Assembly: GCA_965371445.1 (NCBI GenBank)
Contig: CBDUYN010000058.1
Coordinates: forward strand, 1 to 51,664
Source of the DNA: DASWIG01 sp965371445
GTDB taxonomy: Bacteria > Acidobacteriota > Thermoanaerobaculia > Multivoradales > J023
Length of the DNA stretch: 51,664 nt
Reading direction: 5' to 3'
Shown here: piece after piece, positions 10,667 to 20,226 of the stretch
How positions within the stretch are numbered: the first letter of the stretch is position 1
Layout of the letters: each line of letters opens with the position of its first letter
Made by a program: the position numbers and the translations under genes
The notes under the pieces: generated by a model
The model's database searches: none
What the model was told of the DNA's origin: nothing
Seen by the model: the letters and a program-made list of their open reading frames with translations, nothing else

Positions 10667-10670
<4 letters not shown>
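10353..10670 (+). CDS. Sec translocon accessory subunit YajC
   Basis: Small single-pass inner-membrane protein that associates with SecDF and SecYEG. It has 105 residues. One hydrophobic helix lies at ~18-38 (MLVIFAIFYFIWFVPI), followed by the conserved RKKQKAHDELLKVLKKGDKVVT segment and a beta-rich domain. The stop overlaps the secD start by 4 nt (ATGA). Gene order yajC-secD-secF is the widely conserved one. Confidence 0.95.
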
Positions 10671-12235
<1,565 letters not shown>

Positions 12236-12256
12236 CACGCCGAGAGGAGCTTTAGA

Positions 12257-13429
12257 ATGCGCTTTCTGACCAAAACTAAGGTCGACTTCATGAAGTACCG
12301 TAAGGTCTTCGTGTGGGTCTCCCTCTTGCTTCTGACGGTAGCCTGCATCGAGCTTTTTGCCTTGAAGGGCTTGAACCTCGGCATCGACTTCGCTGGCGGT
12401 ACCCAGATGACGGTGGCGCTGCGCGACGAGGTGTCGACCGACACGCTGCGCGGCCAACTCGCCAGCGCCGGGCTGGGCGACGCGGTGATCCAAACCTACG
12501 GCCTCCCCGAGGAACGCATGGTCCTGATCAAGACACCCGTCGTCGAGGGGAGCGAAGAGGGGAGCGCCGAGGTGATTACCCGGGCGCTCGACACCGCACT
12601 GAACCAAGGCGACGGCTCTTTTGACCTCAACCAGCGCGGTACCCAGGCCGTCACGGATTTCTTGTTCGAAAAGGACCCGGACGGGTTGCGCAGCGGCGAC
12701 GAAGACGAGGCCCGGTCGCGCTACGAGGAGATGGCGTCGGCGGTCCTCGCCGTGCGTCGGCCCATCTTCCTCAGCGTCGACGAGCTCGACGCCGTCGAGG
12801 GCCTCTCGCCCGCCGCTCGCGACGTCTTGAAGAATGGGCCGACCCTCGGGGCTTTTCACGTCCTCAGCGCCGAGAACGTCGGTCCGCAGATCGGTGAGGA
12901 GCTGACCCGGAAGGGCATCTGGGCCGTGACGCTTTCGCTGCTCGGTATGTTGGCCTACATCTGGTACCGGTTCGAGCTGCGCTTCGGCGTCGGCGCGTTG
13001 GTCGCGGTGTTCCACGACTTCCTGATCTGCCTGGGGCTTTTTGCGCTGATCGACTACGAGTTCAACCTGCCGACGATCGCGGCGTTTTTGACCCTCGTCG
13101 GTTATTCGGTCAACGACACCGTGGTGATTTTCGACCGGGTGCGCGAGAACATGCGGCGCCACCGCCGCAAACCGCTCGTCGACGTGATGAACGAGAGCCT
13201 GAACCAGACGCTCTCGCGGACCATCCTGACCTCGGGGACGACGCTGCTCGTGGTCGGTTGCCTCTTCGTTCTGGGCGGCGAGGTGATTCGCGGTTTCGCC
13301 TTCGTGTTGCTCATCGGCATCGTCATCGGGACCTATTCGTCGGTTTTCGTGGCCAGCCCCTTCGCGCTCCTGTGGGAGAAGTACTTCGGTGGCGAGGGCG
13401 ACCAGGTGAGAAAGGCCGAGGCCGCCTGA
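12257..13429 (+). CDS. Protein translocase subunit SecF
   Basis: Partner of SecD in the SecDF complex. It has 390 residues. The N-terminal TM is followed by the LGIDFAGG motif (~41-48), then a periplasmic domain of ~150 residues and five C-terminal TM helices with VGYSVNDTVVIFDRVREN, the SecF TM4 signature. A periplasmic insert rich in Asp/Glu (around residues 130-160) makes it longer than E. coli SecF (323). GAGAGGAG sits upstream of the ATG. It closes the yajC-secDF unit; the immune-like block begins ~100 bp downstream on the opposite strand. Confidence 0.95.
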   Translation: MRFLTKTKVDFMKYRKVFVWVSLLLLTVACIELFALKGLNLGIDFAGGTQMTVALRDEVSTDTLRGQLASAGLGDAVIQTYGLPEERMVLIKTPVVEGSEEGSAEVITRALDTALNQGDGSFDLNQRGTQAVTDFLFEKDPDGLRSGDEDEARSRYEEMASAVLAVRRPIFLSVDELDAVEGLSPAARDVLKNGPTLGAFHVLSAENVGPQIGEELTRKGIWAVTLSLLGMLAYIWYRFELRFGVGALVAVFHDFLICLGLFALIDYEFNLPTIAAFLTLVGYSVNDTVVIFDRVRENMRRHRRKPLVDVMNESLNQTLSRTILTSGTTLLVVGCLFVLGGEVIRGFAFVLLIGIVIGTYSSVFVASPFALLWEKYFGGEGDQVRKAEAA

Positions 13430-13436
13430 GTCGTAG

Positions 13437-13456
13437 GGTGGGCCTTGTGGCCCACC
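13437..13456. repeat. Perfect hairpin after secF
   Basis: GGTGGGCC and GGCCCACC form an 8-bp perfect stem with a TTGT loop, 8 nt after the secF stop. There is no T-run, so it is not a classical intrinsic terminator. It resembles a dispersed palindromic repeat and may act as a 3' stabiliser. Confidence 0.5.
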
Positions 13457-13534
13457 ACGACATCGCCCGTGGCGAGGACGGTCATCCGGGAGAGGGTTAG
13501 GGGCCGCCGATCCGCTCAGCTGGAGCGTCGGACA

Positions 13535-13987
13535 TCAACCCCGCTCCCGCAGCCACCGGCCCATGAGCGGCACCCGCAACCGCCACTCGCCCCCCTCCTC
13601 GACCACCAGCTGACGCCGCCGCAACGAACGAGCCACGTCCTCGTCGCCGGGCGCCGCCTGGCTCTCGCGTCCCGCGAACGCCTTGAGGTACTCCCACTCC
13701 CCCGCCGGCCCCGACTCGCCCCGCAGCAGCTCGTGAAAGACGGTGTGCCCGCGGACGACCGCCTTGGCGAGCGCCCGCTCGAAGAGCCCTTCGTCGACCT
13801 GGTCGGTCTCCTCGTCGTTCAAGAGGTCGACGATCGTCTCGGCGACGAGCTGTACGAGGTGCGGCCAGCCGCCCGCCTCCGCGTGGACGCGTTCGATCCC
13901 GCCCTCGCCCAGAAGCCGCGTCTCCTTTTCGGTGAAGGGCCCGATCTCGACGGTCCGGGCGCTCACCAGGTACGACGTCCACGGGAG
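13535..13987 (-). pseudogene. Truncated duplicate of the membrane AAA ATPase (C-terminal part)
   Basis: This stretch encodes residues 581-756 of the AAA ATPase at 16866-19136, from LPWTSYLVSART to the terminal WLRERG and stop. The protein match is over 90% and the DNA is nearly as close. It lacks the P-loop, membrane domain and sensor region, so it cannot work as an ATPase. An in-frame 26-residue deletion removes the equivalent of residues 607-632; its ends lie at two copies of GGCTTCTG in the intact gene. The frame is otherwise open to the stop, which suggests a recent duplication or a retained C-terminal domain. It starts just after the HNH gene stop (13995) and has no start codon of its own at the homology edge. 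Confidence 0.85.
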
Positions 13988-13994
13988 GTGGTTT

Positions 13995-14888
13995 TCACAG
14001 CCGTCGTCGATACGGCCGGATCTCGTCGACAACGTCTTTGGCGACGAGCCAGGCCTCGACCTGAGCCGTGGTACCGGCGGGTGGATCCTTCCACAGGACG
14101 GCGAGAGCCCAGAGGATTCTTTCACGCTCCAGCTCCTCATCGTAGGTCTTCAGCAGCTCGACGAAGCCGTCGACCAGCCAGCTGAGCTCTTCTTCAGGCG
14201 AGGGGAGGAGCTCCTCGGCGAAGTCTTTCAGGACGGCTCGCACGGTGATGCCGTGGGGCGCGAAGCGGCTTGCCATCCGGCGCAGGTCCTCGACGAGCGG
14301 CGGCTCGTCCCGGTAGCCGTCCAGGACCAGGACCGCGTACTTCGCCACGTCCTTACGTTCCTGGCGCAGGTCGGCCCTCCGGTTGAGCTTGAAGAGTCGG
14401 ATCGTCTCGTCGACCTGGACCGCGGCCGTCGCCTGCGTCTTCCGGTCGACGAGGCTCTCGATCCGGTAGCGGCCTTCCGCGAGCTCGGTACGCATCCACT
14501 CTTCCACCGGATCGCGGGTCGGATCGAGGAGAAGGCGGGCCTCCCGGTCGACGCGGCTCGCGGAAGTCGCCCGTGCGGCGCTGGCGGCGAGGGGGAACTT
14601 GTTCTTCTTGCACCTCCTGTTGCAGGTCTCGCAGCTCAGGAAGTAGTTGCTGAAGCTGTAGGCCAGCCATGGATAGAGCGACTTGGGCCGGAAATGGTCG
14701 ACGTCGTCGTCGGTGGGCCGCTGGCAATAGGCGCAGACCCATCCGTGCATGGCGAGGAGCGCCCCTCGGACGTCGGGTTCGGTCCAGTGGCCGGGGAAGC
14801 TGCCCGACGCCGACGCGGCGACGCGATGACCTTTGCCTCCCTCGGCGAGGGTGGGCGGAGTGATCCCGGGGCGGCGGAGCCGTCTCAA
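13995..14888 (-). CDS. PtuB-like HNH endonuclease (AAA-associated)
   Basis: A 297-residue HNH nuclease of the type found next to AAA ATPases in Septu and in Septu-linked retrons. Zinc-type CxxC pairs flank the core: CAYC at 52-55 and CETC at 86-89. The HNH core DVDHFRPKS sits at 63-71, followed by NRRCKKNKFPL, a hallmark of this family. A helical region (~110-297) follows. The start is TTG at 14888, overlapping the stop of the upstream ATPase by 4 nt (TTGA), so the two are made together. By family the nuclease cuts nucleic acid when released or activated by the ATPase; that is not shown here. Confidence 0.85.
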   Translation of the reverse strand: MRRLRRPGITPPTLAEGGKGHRVAASASGSFPGHWTEPDVRGALLAMHGWVCAYCQRPTDDDVDHFRPKSLYPWLAYSFSNYFLSCETCNRRCKKNKFPLAASAARATSASRVDREARLLLDPTRDPVEEWMRTELAEGRYRIESLVDRKTQATAAVQVDETIRLFKLNRRADLRQERKDVAKYAVLVLDGYRDEPPLVEDLRRMASRFAPHGITVRAVLKDFAEELLPSPEEELSWLVDGFVELLKTYDEELERERILWALAVLWKDPPAGTTAQVEAWLVAKDVVDEIRPYRRRL

Positions 14889-16639
14889 CGGAGCGGCTTC
14901 CTCTGCTTGAGCCGCTCGACGCGCTCACGCCACCGCACCAGCTCCTGGCGGGCCTGCTCCTCGTTCTGGTGCTCGTCCTGTTCGAGCAGCAGGGGCACGT
15001 CGTCGTCCTCGCGTTCGAGCTTGTCCTCGATCGCCGCGCTGTAGGGCGAGGTGCCCATCAGCCAGCGGTAGACCTGGTCGCTGGAAAAACCGAGGATCTG
15101 CCGGTCGAGGGGACGCACCCCGCCTTCGGCGTCGCGGTCGAGGAGGACGATCTCGCTACGGTCGAAGCTCGCCAGGATCAGCGGCGAGTGCGTGGTGACG
15201 ATCCACTGGACGTCGGGCAGGGCCTTGCGCAGCCGCGGGACCAGGGTGCGTTGGAGCGCGGGATGGAGGTGGAGGTCGATCTCGTCGAGCAGGACGATGC
15301 CGGTGATCTCCGCGGGCGCGCCCGACGCGTCCTGACCGGCGGGAGTCTCGTGCCAGGCGGCGCAGAGGTCGGCCAGCCAGGCGACCAGGGAACGGAAGCC
15401 GTCCGGAAGGTCGACCGCCTCCAGCTTGGCGCCGCCGGTCTGGAAGAGGAGCCCGTTCTTCCAGTCGAGCTCCAGAGTGAGCCCCAGGTCGTTGTCCTCC
15501 AGGACCGTCGTGAGAAGCTCCTTGAGCGTCCGGAAGGTCGCCGGAGCGACCCTGGCGGGCTCCAGCAGGACGTCGACCGCGGCAATCTGGCTCAGCGGGT
15601 CGAAGAGGGTCATCTGCCGCTGCACCACGCGGCTTGAATCCACGTAGCGGGTGTCGCGGTGGGTGGAAAGGTTGCGGGTGGCGCCGTAGGAGACCAGGAG
15701 CCGTTCGCCGAGGCGCTCCCAGAGCGCCGTCAGCGCTTCGAGGTCGCAGTCGCCGAAACGCGTCTCGTCGACGCCGAGCCGGCCCAGCGGCAGACGGAGG
15801 CGGTGTAGCTGCTCGCCTTCGCGCAGGGTCGCTTCCAGCAGGGCCGGTTGGCTCTCGTCGTTGAAGCGCCGCAACATTTGGCGCAGGCGTTCTTCGCCCA
15901 GCTCGGTCGCCCGGCGCCGGCCGAGGAGCAGAAGACAGATCGCCTGCAGGATCGAGCTCTTGCCCGAGCCGTTGACGCCTGCGACGCAGGTCCAGTCGCC
16001 CTCGAGGTCCGAGCCGTGGCGGAAGTCGATCTTGAGGTCCTCGAGGTTCTTGAACCCGCGGATCCGGAGGGATTCGAGAGCCAGCCGCGGCTCTCGCCCG
16101 GGGGCTCGCCTCTTGAGCTCTACGGTCTTGAGGTCGATGCGCGACAGCTCGTGGTCCGCCGGGACGAGCTCGTGGAAGGGCCGGTAGGACTGCACCAGGA
16201 GGACGAGCTTGCGCTGTTCCATGACGAGGTAGCGAAGCGCCCCGAAGAGGTCGGAACCGTAACGTTCCAACGCGCGGTCGAAGTGCAGGAGCGCCAGGCG
16301 TGTCGTCGTCGGCCGCGCTTGTAGCGTCTCGCTGAGGACCACCAGGGCTTCCGCGGGCTCGGCGGGAACCTCGCGCTCCGCTCGGCAGGCGCGCAGGACC
16401 TCGCGGACGAAGCCGCGCAACGAGGCGGTCCTGCCGTCTTGCAGGTCGATCCGGAGGAGGTCGGGAACGCTCTCGGCGACCGCGTCGAGGAGAGGGCGCC
16501 AGGCCACGTCTTCATGGGCCCGAACGACGAGGTTGACCGACTGGTCGCGTCGGAGGAAGCCGAGAAGCTCGTCGCGGACGGCGAGAGCGTCGGCGTCCTC
16601 GTCCTGGTGGCTGTCGCTGACGGAGGCGGATTTGGGCAT
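14885..16639 (-). CDS. PtuA-like ABC/SMC-type ATPase with N-terminal TIR-derived adaptor domain
   Basis: A 584-residue fusion. Residues ~185-584 are a PtuA/OLD-like ATPase: Walker A GVNGSGKSS at 221-229, signature-like LPDGFRSLVAWL at 411-422, Walker B GIVLLDEIDLHLHP at 447-460, H-loop VTTHSP at 481-486, and a charged tail. Residues ~17-178 are unlike usual PtuA and about 75% identical to residues ~145-301 of the TIR protein at 19133-20044. Residues 1-14 also align with the very start of that TIR protein (KSxxVSxxHQDxD). The upstream leader GGTAGAATG...CGGC-ATG is shared as well. The TIR core itself is missing. It overlaps the HNH gene by 4 nt. With it, this resembles Septu (PtuA/PtuB) carrying a swapped sensor or recruitment domain. 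Confidence 0.85.
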   Translation of the reverse strand: MPKSASVSDSHQDEDADALAVRDELLGFLRRDQSVNLVVRAHEDVAWRPLLDAVAESVPDLLRIDLQDGRTASLRGFVREVLRACRAEREVPAEPAEALVVLSETLQARPTTTRLALLHFDRALERYGSDLFGALRYLVMEQRKLVLLVQSYRPFHELVPADHELSRIDLKTVELKRRAPGREPRLALESLRIRGFKNLEDLKIDFRHGSDLEGDWTCVAGVNGSGKSSILQAICLLLLGRRRATELGEERLRQMLRRFNDESQPALLEATLREGEQLHRLRLPLGRLGVDETRFGDCDLEALTALWERLGERLLVSYGATRNLSTHRDTRYVDSSRVVQRQMTLFDPLSQIAAVDVLLEPARVAPATFRTLKELLTTVLEDNDLGLTLELDWKNGLLFQTGGAKLEAVDLPDGFRSLVAWLADLCAAWHETPAGQDASGAPAEITGIVLLDEIDLHLHPALQRTLVPRLRKALPDVQWIVTTHSPLILASFDRSEIVLLDRDAEGGVRPLDRQILGFSSDQVYRWLMGTSPYSAAIEDKLEREDDDVPLLLEQDEHQNEEQARQELVRWRERVERLKQRKPLR

Positions 16640-16720
16640 GCCGTCATTCTACCTGTCTCTTCGTCCTGAAGGGACGGTATCCTCCGGACCTGGGGCGAAG
16701 AGGGCTTTGTCCTGCCTCGT

Positions 16721-16822
16721 CCGTGCTAGACTCCCTCTCCCCCATGAACGCCCCCACCCCCGAACGACTGCTCTTGATCCTCGACGCGATGGCCGGCCAA
16801 CCGGTGGCGCTGTGGGCGGACC
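16721..16822 (+). pseudogene. Duplicated 5' fragment of the heptose-kinase gene
   Basis: This ~100-bp stretch matches 20204-20305: 23 bp of leader, then the first 26 codons of the hldE1 gene (MNxPTPERLLxILDAMAGQP). About seven bases differ in the part I compared. Identity ends abruptly at GCGGACC (16822). It cannot code a kinase. Its value is as a footprint: it sits between the two immune-like cassettes exactly where the real hldE1 start sits after the second one, so the cassette was duplicated with its flank. Confidence 0.85.
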
Positions 16823-16865
16823 GACGTCGACTCTTTTCCGGTCCCCTCTCCCCGGCCAGAAACCA

Positions 16866-19136
16866 TCACCCCCGCTCCCGCAGCCATCGGCCCATGAGCG
16901 GCACCCGCAACCGCCACTCGTCCCCCTCCTCGACCACCAGCTGACGCCGCCGCAGCGAACGAGCCACGTCCTCGTCACCGGGCACCGCCTGGCTCTCGCA
17001 CGCCCCGAACGCTTTCAGGTACTCCCACTCCCCCGCCGGCCCCGACTCGCCCCGCAGCAGCTCGTGAAAGACGGTGTGCCCGCGGACGACCGCCTTGGCG
17101 AGCGCCCGCTCGAAGAGCCCTTCGTCGACCTGGTCGGTCTCCTCGTCGTTCAAGAGGTCGACGATCGTCTCGGCGACGAGCTGTACCAGGTGCGGCCAGC
17201 CGCCCGCCTCCGCGTGGACGCGCTCGATTCCGCCCTCGCCCCAGAAGCCCGGCTCGAAGCGTGGACGTGTCGGGTCGTCCTTTTGCCAAAGCGCCGAGTG
17301 ACGCAGCGGCTCGGTCAGCAGAAGCCGCGTCTCCTGCTCGGTGAAGGGTCCGACCTCAACGGTCCGGGCGCTCACCAGGTACGACGTCCACGGGAGGTTC
17401 TTGAGCTCGGTGATCTCGTGGCTGCCGGCGAATGCCCAGATGACGCGCCGGTGCGTATGGATCGACTCGCGGACGGTGGCGAGCAGGTCCTCGGGGAAGA
17501 CGCCTTCGCCGACTTTGCGGTCGATCATCTCGTACTCGTCGACGGCGAGGACGAGCCGCTTCCCGGCGTCCGCGAGCGCGGCGTTCGCTGCGTCGAGGAC
17601 GGAGAAGAGGCCGCCGAGGTCGTCCGCGGACGCCTCGCCCTCGAGGGTGACGGCTTCGCGGATCGTCCGTTCAAGGTGTCCGACGAAGCTTGCGAGGCTC
17701 CCGAAGCTCCGCGGGTCCTGCATCGAGACGCGGACGGGGACGACGGACGGGGGTAGGAAGCCTTCGAGGTTGCGTAGCAGCGTCGACTTGCCGGTGCGGC
17801 GCCGTCCGTAGAGGACGAGGCCGGGGCAGCCCGTGGCGAGCATGACCTGACGTTCGAGCTCGCCGAGGACGCCGTGACGCGCCACGAAGGCCTCGCCGTC
17901 GCGGTCGACGGGGTCGCCGGCGCGGAAGAGTTGGTGGGTCGGCTCCTTCTCCAGGATGGCGCGGATCTCCGCGAGTTGGGCGCAGGCGCGGTCGAGCCAT
18001 CGGTCGGCGGCGGCGCGAAATTCGCTCTGCAGCGGCTCGTGGAAGTCGCCGACGCGGGCGAGGAAGCCCTCGATCTCCTTGACCAGGAGCTCTGCCGTCG
18101 GACCGCGCAGAAAGGGACGGTCCATCGTGTCGAGACGAGCCTGGCGACGAGAGATCTCGTGGACCATCTCACGCACGCGTGAGTTTTCGTTGAGGAAGCC
18201 CTTCTTGCCTTCAGGCAAGGCGGCGACCACCTCGTCGAGACGGGCGAGGTCCGTCTTCTTGGCGGCGTTTCTTGCCAGCAGGGTTGTCTGGGCGCGGAGG
18301 GCTTGAAAGCGCTGGCTCGGATAGCTCGTAACGAGTCGGTAGATCTCGCGTCGTCCCGCCTCGGGGCTCTCTTCGGCGTAAGCGACGAGGAGACGGTCGA
18401 GGCGAGGGAACGGGATGGAGCACATATCGTCCCAGACGACGGGATGGCGGGGATACCAGCGGCCTCGCGCCGTTGGCCAGACGAAGACGGGATGCAGGGC
18501 ATGATAATAGAAACGTAATAAGGCGATCCCAACGGCGATCCCAACGGCGATCCCGAAGGCGATCCCGAAGACGCTCCCTCCGGCGATCTCGACGGTAATC
18601 ATGACGAAGAGCCCGACGCCGATCCCGAGGAGGATCCTGACGGCGCTCCCGAAGGCGATCCCGAAGGCGATCCCTCCGGCGATCCCGAAGGCGATCCCGA
18701 AGGCGATCCCGATGGTGATCTCTCCGACGATCCCGAAGGCGATCCCGAAGGCGATCCCGAAGGCAATCCCGAAGGCAATCCCGAAGGCAATCCCTCCGGC
18801 GATCCCGACGGCAATCCCAAAGGCGATCCCGATGGCGATCCCGAAGGTGACCCCCTTCAAATGTAAGACAACTACGCTGTCACCTTCGAAGTAATGGTCC
18901 AGGGGTAGATCCAGCCCTTCAATAAGCGCCAGTCTTCCGATCACACAAACGATCAGATAGTAAGGAAATATATGAAACCAGAGCCCGAGTCCCGAGGTGA
19001 TCTGTCGGCGGCGCGAAAGCTTTTTCAGGTTGTCGTGGAATTCAACCGGTCGGCGATAAAGCAATCCGAGCCACCACAACGCGGAACGATGGCTGCGGAC
19101 GCCGAGGCTGATGTCTTCTAAAGGGATCGTCGTCAA
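16866..19136 (-). CDS. Membrane-anchored AAA (ATPase_2/STAND-like) protein with GIA-repeat domain
   Basis: 756 residues. Residues ~52-76 are hydrophobic. Residues 98-206 are a four-residue periodic GIAF/GIAV/GIAG run broken by VRILLGIGVGLFVMITVEI, probably a glycine-zipper membrane domain. A helical linker (~245-420) follows. The ATPase has Walker A GRRRTGKST at 444-452, Walker B LVLAVDEYE at 528-536 and sensor-1-like IWAFAGSHE at 566-574. A C-terminal winged-helix-like region spans ~635-756. The fold matches the ATPase_2 / STAND-related group used as conflict-system sensors. It overlaps the TIR gene by 4 nt and follows it, so the two are co-expressed. A truncated copy lies at 13535. Function is inferred from context; a regulatory or sensor role is likely but not proven. 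Confidence 0.8.
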   Translation of the reverse strand: MTTIPLEDISLGVRSHRSALWWLGLLYRRPVEFHDNLKKLSRRRQITSGLGLWFHIFPYYLIVCVIGRLALIEGLDLPLDHYFEGDSVVVLHLKGVTFGIAIGIAFGIAVGIAGGIAFGIAFGIAFGIAFGIAFGIVGEITIGIAFGIAFGIAGGIAFGIAFGSAVRILLGIGVGLFVMITVEIAGGSVFGIAFGIAVGIAVGIALLRFYYHALHPVFVWPTARGRWYPRHPVVWDDMCSIPFPRLDRLLVAYAEESPEAGRREIYRLVTSYPSQRFQALRAQTTLLARNAAKKTDLARLDEVVAALPEGKKGFLNENSRVREMVHEISRRQARLDTMDRPFLRGPTAELLVKEIEGFLARVGDFHEPLQSEFRAAADRWLDRACAQLAEIRAILEKEPTHQLFRAGDPVDRDGEAFVARHGVLGELERQVMLATGCPGLVLYGRRRTGKSTLLRNLEGFLPPSVVPVRVSMQDPRSFGSLASFVGHLERTIREAVTLEGEASADDLGGLFSVLDAANAALADAGKRLVLAVDEYEMIDRKVGEGVFPEDLLATVRESIHTHRRVIWAFAGSHEITELKNLPWTSYLVSARTVEVGPFTEQETRLLLTEPLRHSALWQKDDPTRPRFEPGFWGEGGIERVHAEAGGWPHLVQLVAETIVDLLNDEETDQVDEGLFERALAKAVVRGHTVFHELLRGESGPAGEWEYLKAFGACESQAVPGDEDVARSLRRRQLVVEEGDEWRLRVPLMGRWLRERG
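18519..18845 (-). repeat. 12-bp tandem repeats encoding the GIA-repeat membrane segment
   Basis: About 25 near-copies of a 12-bp unit (GGCGATCCCGAA on the plus strand) encode Gly-Ile-Ala-X tetrads in the AAA ATPase. Because the unit is a multiple of three, slippage adds or removes whole tetrads without breaking the frame. Several units are degenerate (GGCGATCCCAAC, GGTGATCTCTCC). Confidence 0.85.
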
Positions 19137-20044
19137 TTTCGGCCTCGGAGCTCGACGGTTTTGAGGTCGATGCGGGACATCTCGTGATCCGCCGGGACCA
19201 GCTCGTCGAACGGCCGATAGGACTGCACCAGCAGGACGAGCTTACGCTGATCCATCACGAGGTAACGAAGCGCTCCGAAGAGGTCGGAATCATAGCGCTT
19301 CACCGCCCGGTCGAAGTGCCGGACGACGAGGCGCGTCATCGGCCGGGCTTGCAGCGTCTCGCTGAGGACGGCGAGGGCTTCCGCAGGGTCGGCGGGGACG
19401 TCGCGTACCGTCCCGGAGGCGCGGAGGATCTCGGCGACGAAGCCGCGCACCGGCACGGTCTTGCCGTCGTCCAGGTCGACGCCGGCGAGGTCGGGGACGC
19501 TCTCCCCCACGGCCGCGAGGAGCGGACGCCAGGCGACGCCGTCGTGGTTGCGGACGACGAGGTTGACCGACTCGCCACGTCCGAGGTGGCGCAGAACCTC
19601 GTCGCGAGCGGCGAGCCAGTCGTTCGCCGCGACGCCGAGGTCGGCGTCGCAGGCTTTGAGGAGGAGGTCCCACGGGGCGCCGTCGCCGTCGTCCTGGAGG
19701 TCGACGTAGAGCGGGTTGGGGATGCGGATCGACTCGGGCAGGGTCCACTTGCGCCGCACCACGGGGACGACCACGCCGCGCTCGAAGTCCGGGTCGAGCG
19801 CGATGGCCCGGTCCATCTCGTGACGGCAGGGGACGCTTCCGAGATACTCCGGCGAGAGCACGAGGACGTGGACGTCGGCCTGGTCCTGGGTCTCGTCCAT
19901 CTGGCGCAGGAGCGCGCCGCCAGCCTTGAAGCGTTCGACGTCGATCAGGACGTCGGCGCCACCGGCCTTCAGGACCGGGACGAGCCGGTTCCGGACCCAG
20001 TCGCCGTCCTGGTGGTTGTAGCTGACGAAGACGGACTTGGACAT
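19133..20044 (-). CDS. TIR-domain protein with C-terminal adaptor domain
   Basis: 303 residues. Residues 1-~125 are a TIR domain: FVSYNHQDGDW at 6-16, DVLIDVERFKAGG at 31-43, VLSPEYLGS at 62-70, and CRHEM with Glu76 in the position of the NADase catalytic glutamate. Residues ~145-303 form a second domain shared with the PtuA-like protein. It looks like a P-loop NTPase fold without a P-loop: SVNLVV strand, LVVRHFDRA Walker-B-like strand, RKLVLLVQS sensor-like strand. By family, bacterial TIR proteins consume or cyclise NAD+ in abortive immunity. The stop overlaps the AAA start by 4 nt. The ATG has upstream leader DNA shared with the PtuA-like gene. Confidence 0.87.
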   Translation of the reverse strand: MSKSVFVSYNHQDGDWVRNRLVPVLKAGGADVLIDVERFKAGGALLRQMDETQDQADVHVLVLSPEYLGSVPCRHEMDRAIALDPDFERGVVVPVVRRKWTLPESIRIPNPLYVDLQDDGDGAPWDLLLKACDADLGVAANDWLAARDEVLRHLGRGESVNLVVRNHDGVAWRPLLAAVGESVPDLAGVDLDDGKTVPVRGFVAEILRASGTVRDVPADPAEALAVLSETLQARPMTRLVVRHFDRAVKRYDSDLFGALRYLVMDQRKLVLLVQSYRPFDELVPADHEMSRIDLKTVELRGRN

Positions 20045-20226
20045 GCCGGCATTCTACCCTGGCCGTGGAGCTTGCCGCCGAGAACCAAGGCCAAGGCTTG
20101 CCATAACGACGCTTCGAGGCCGGCCATCCACCTCCGGAGACCCCGTTGTGAAGCTCACGGGGCCTTGACCTTGCCACCCAGAGGGTGAGAACCGGATCCT
20201 CGGCCGTGCTAAACTCCCTTTCCTCA

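Noticed and set aside
13437..13456. Rho-independent terminator of secF
   Set aside because: The stem is perfect but there is no T-run; I listed it as a hairpin repeat instead.
13995..16639. Retron-linked Septu
   Set aside because: No reverse transcriptase and no ncRNA-like region nearby, so it is not a retron; PtuA/PtuB-like only.
18601..18894. IPKAIPKAIP repeat frame on the plus strand
   Set aside because: It is the antisense shadow of the GIA repeat in the AAA gene.
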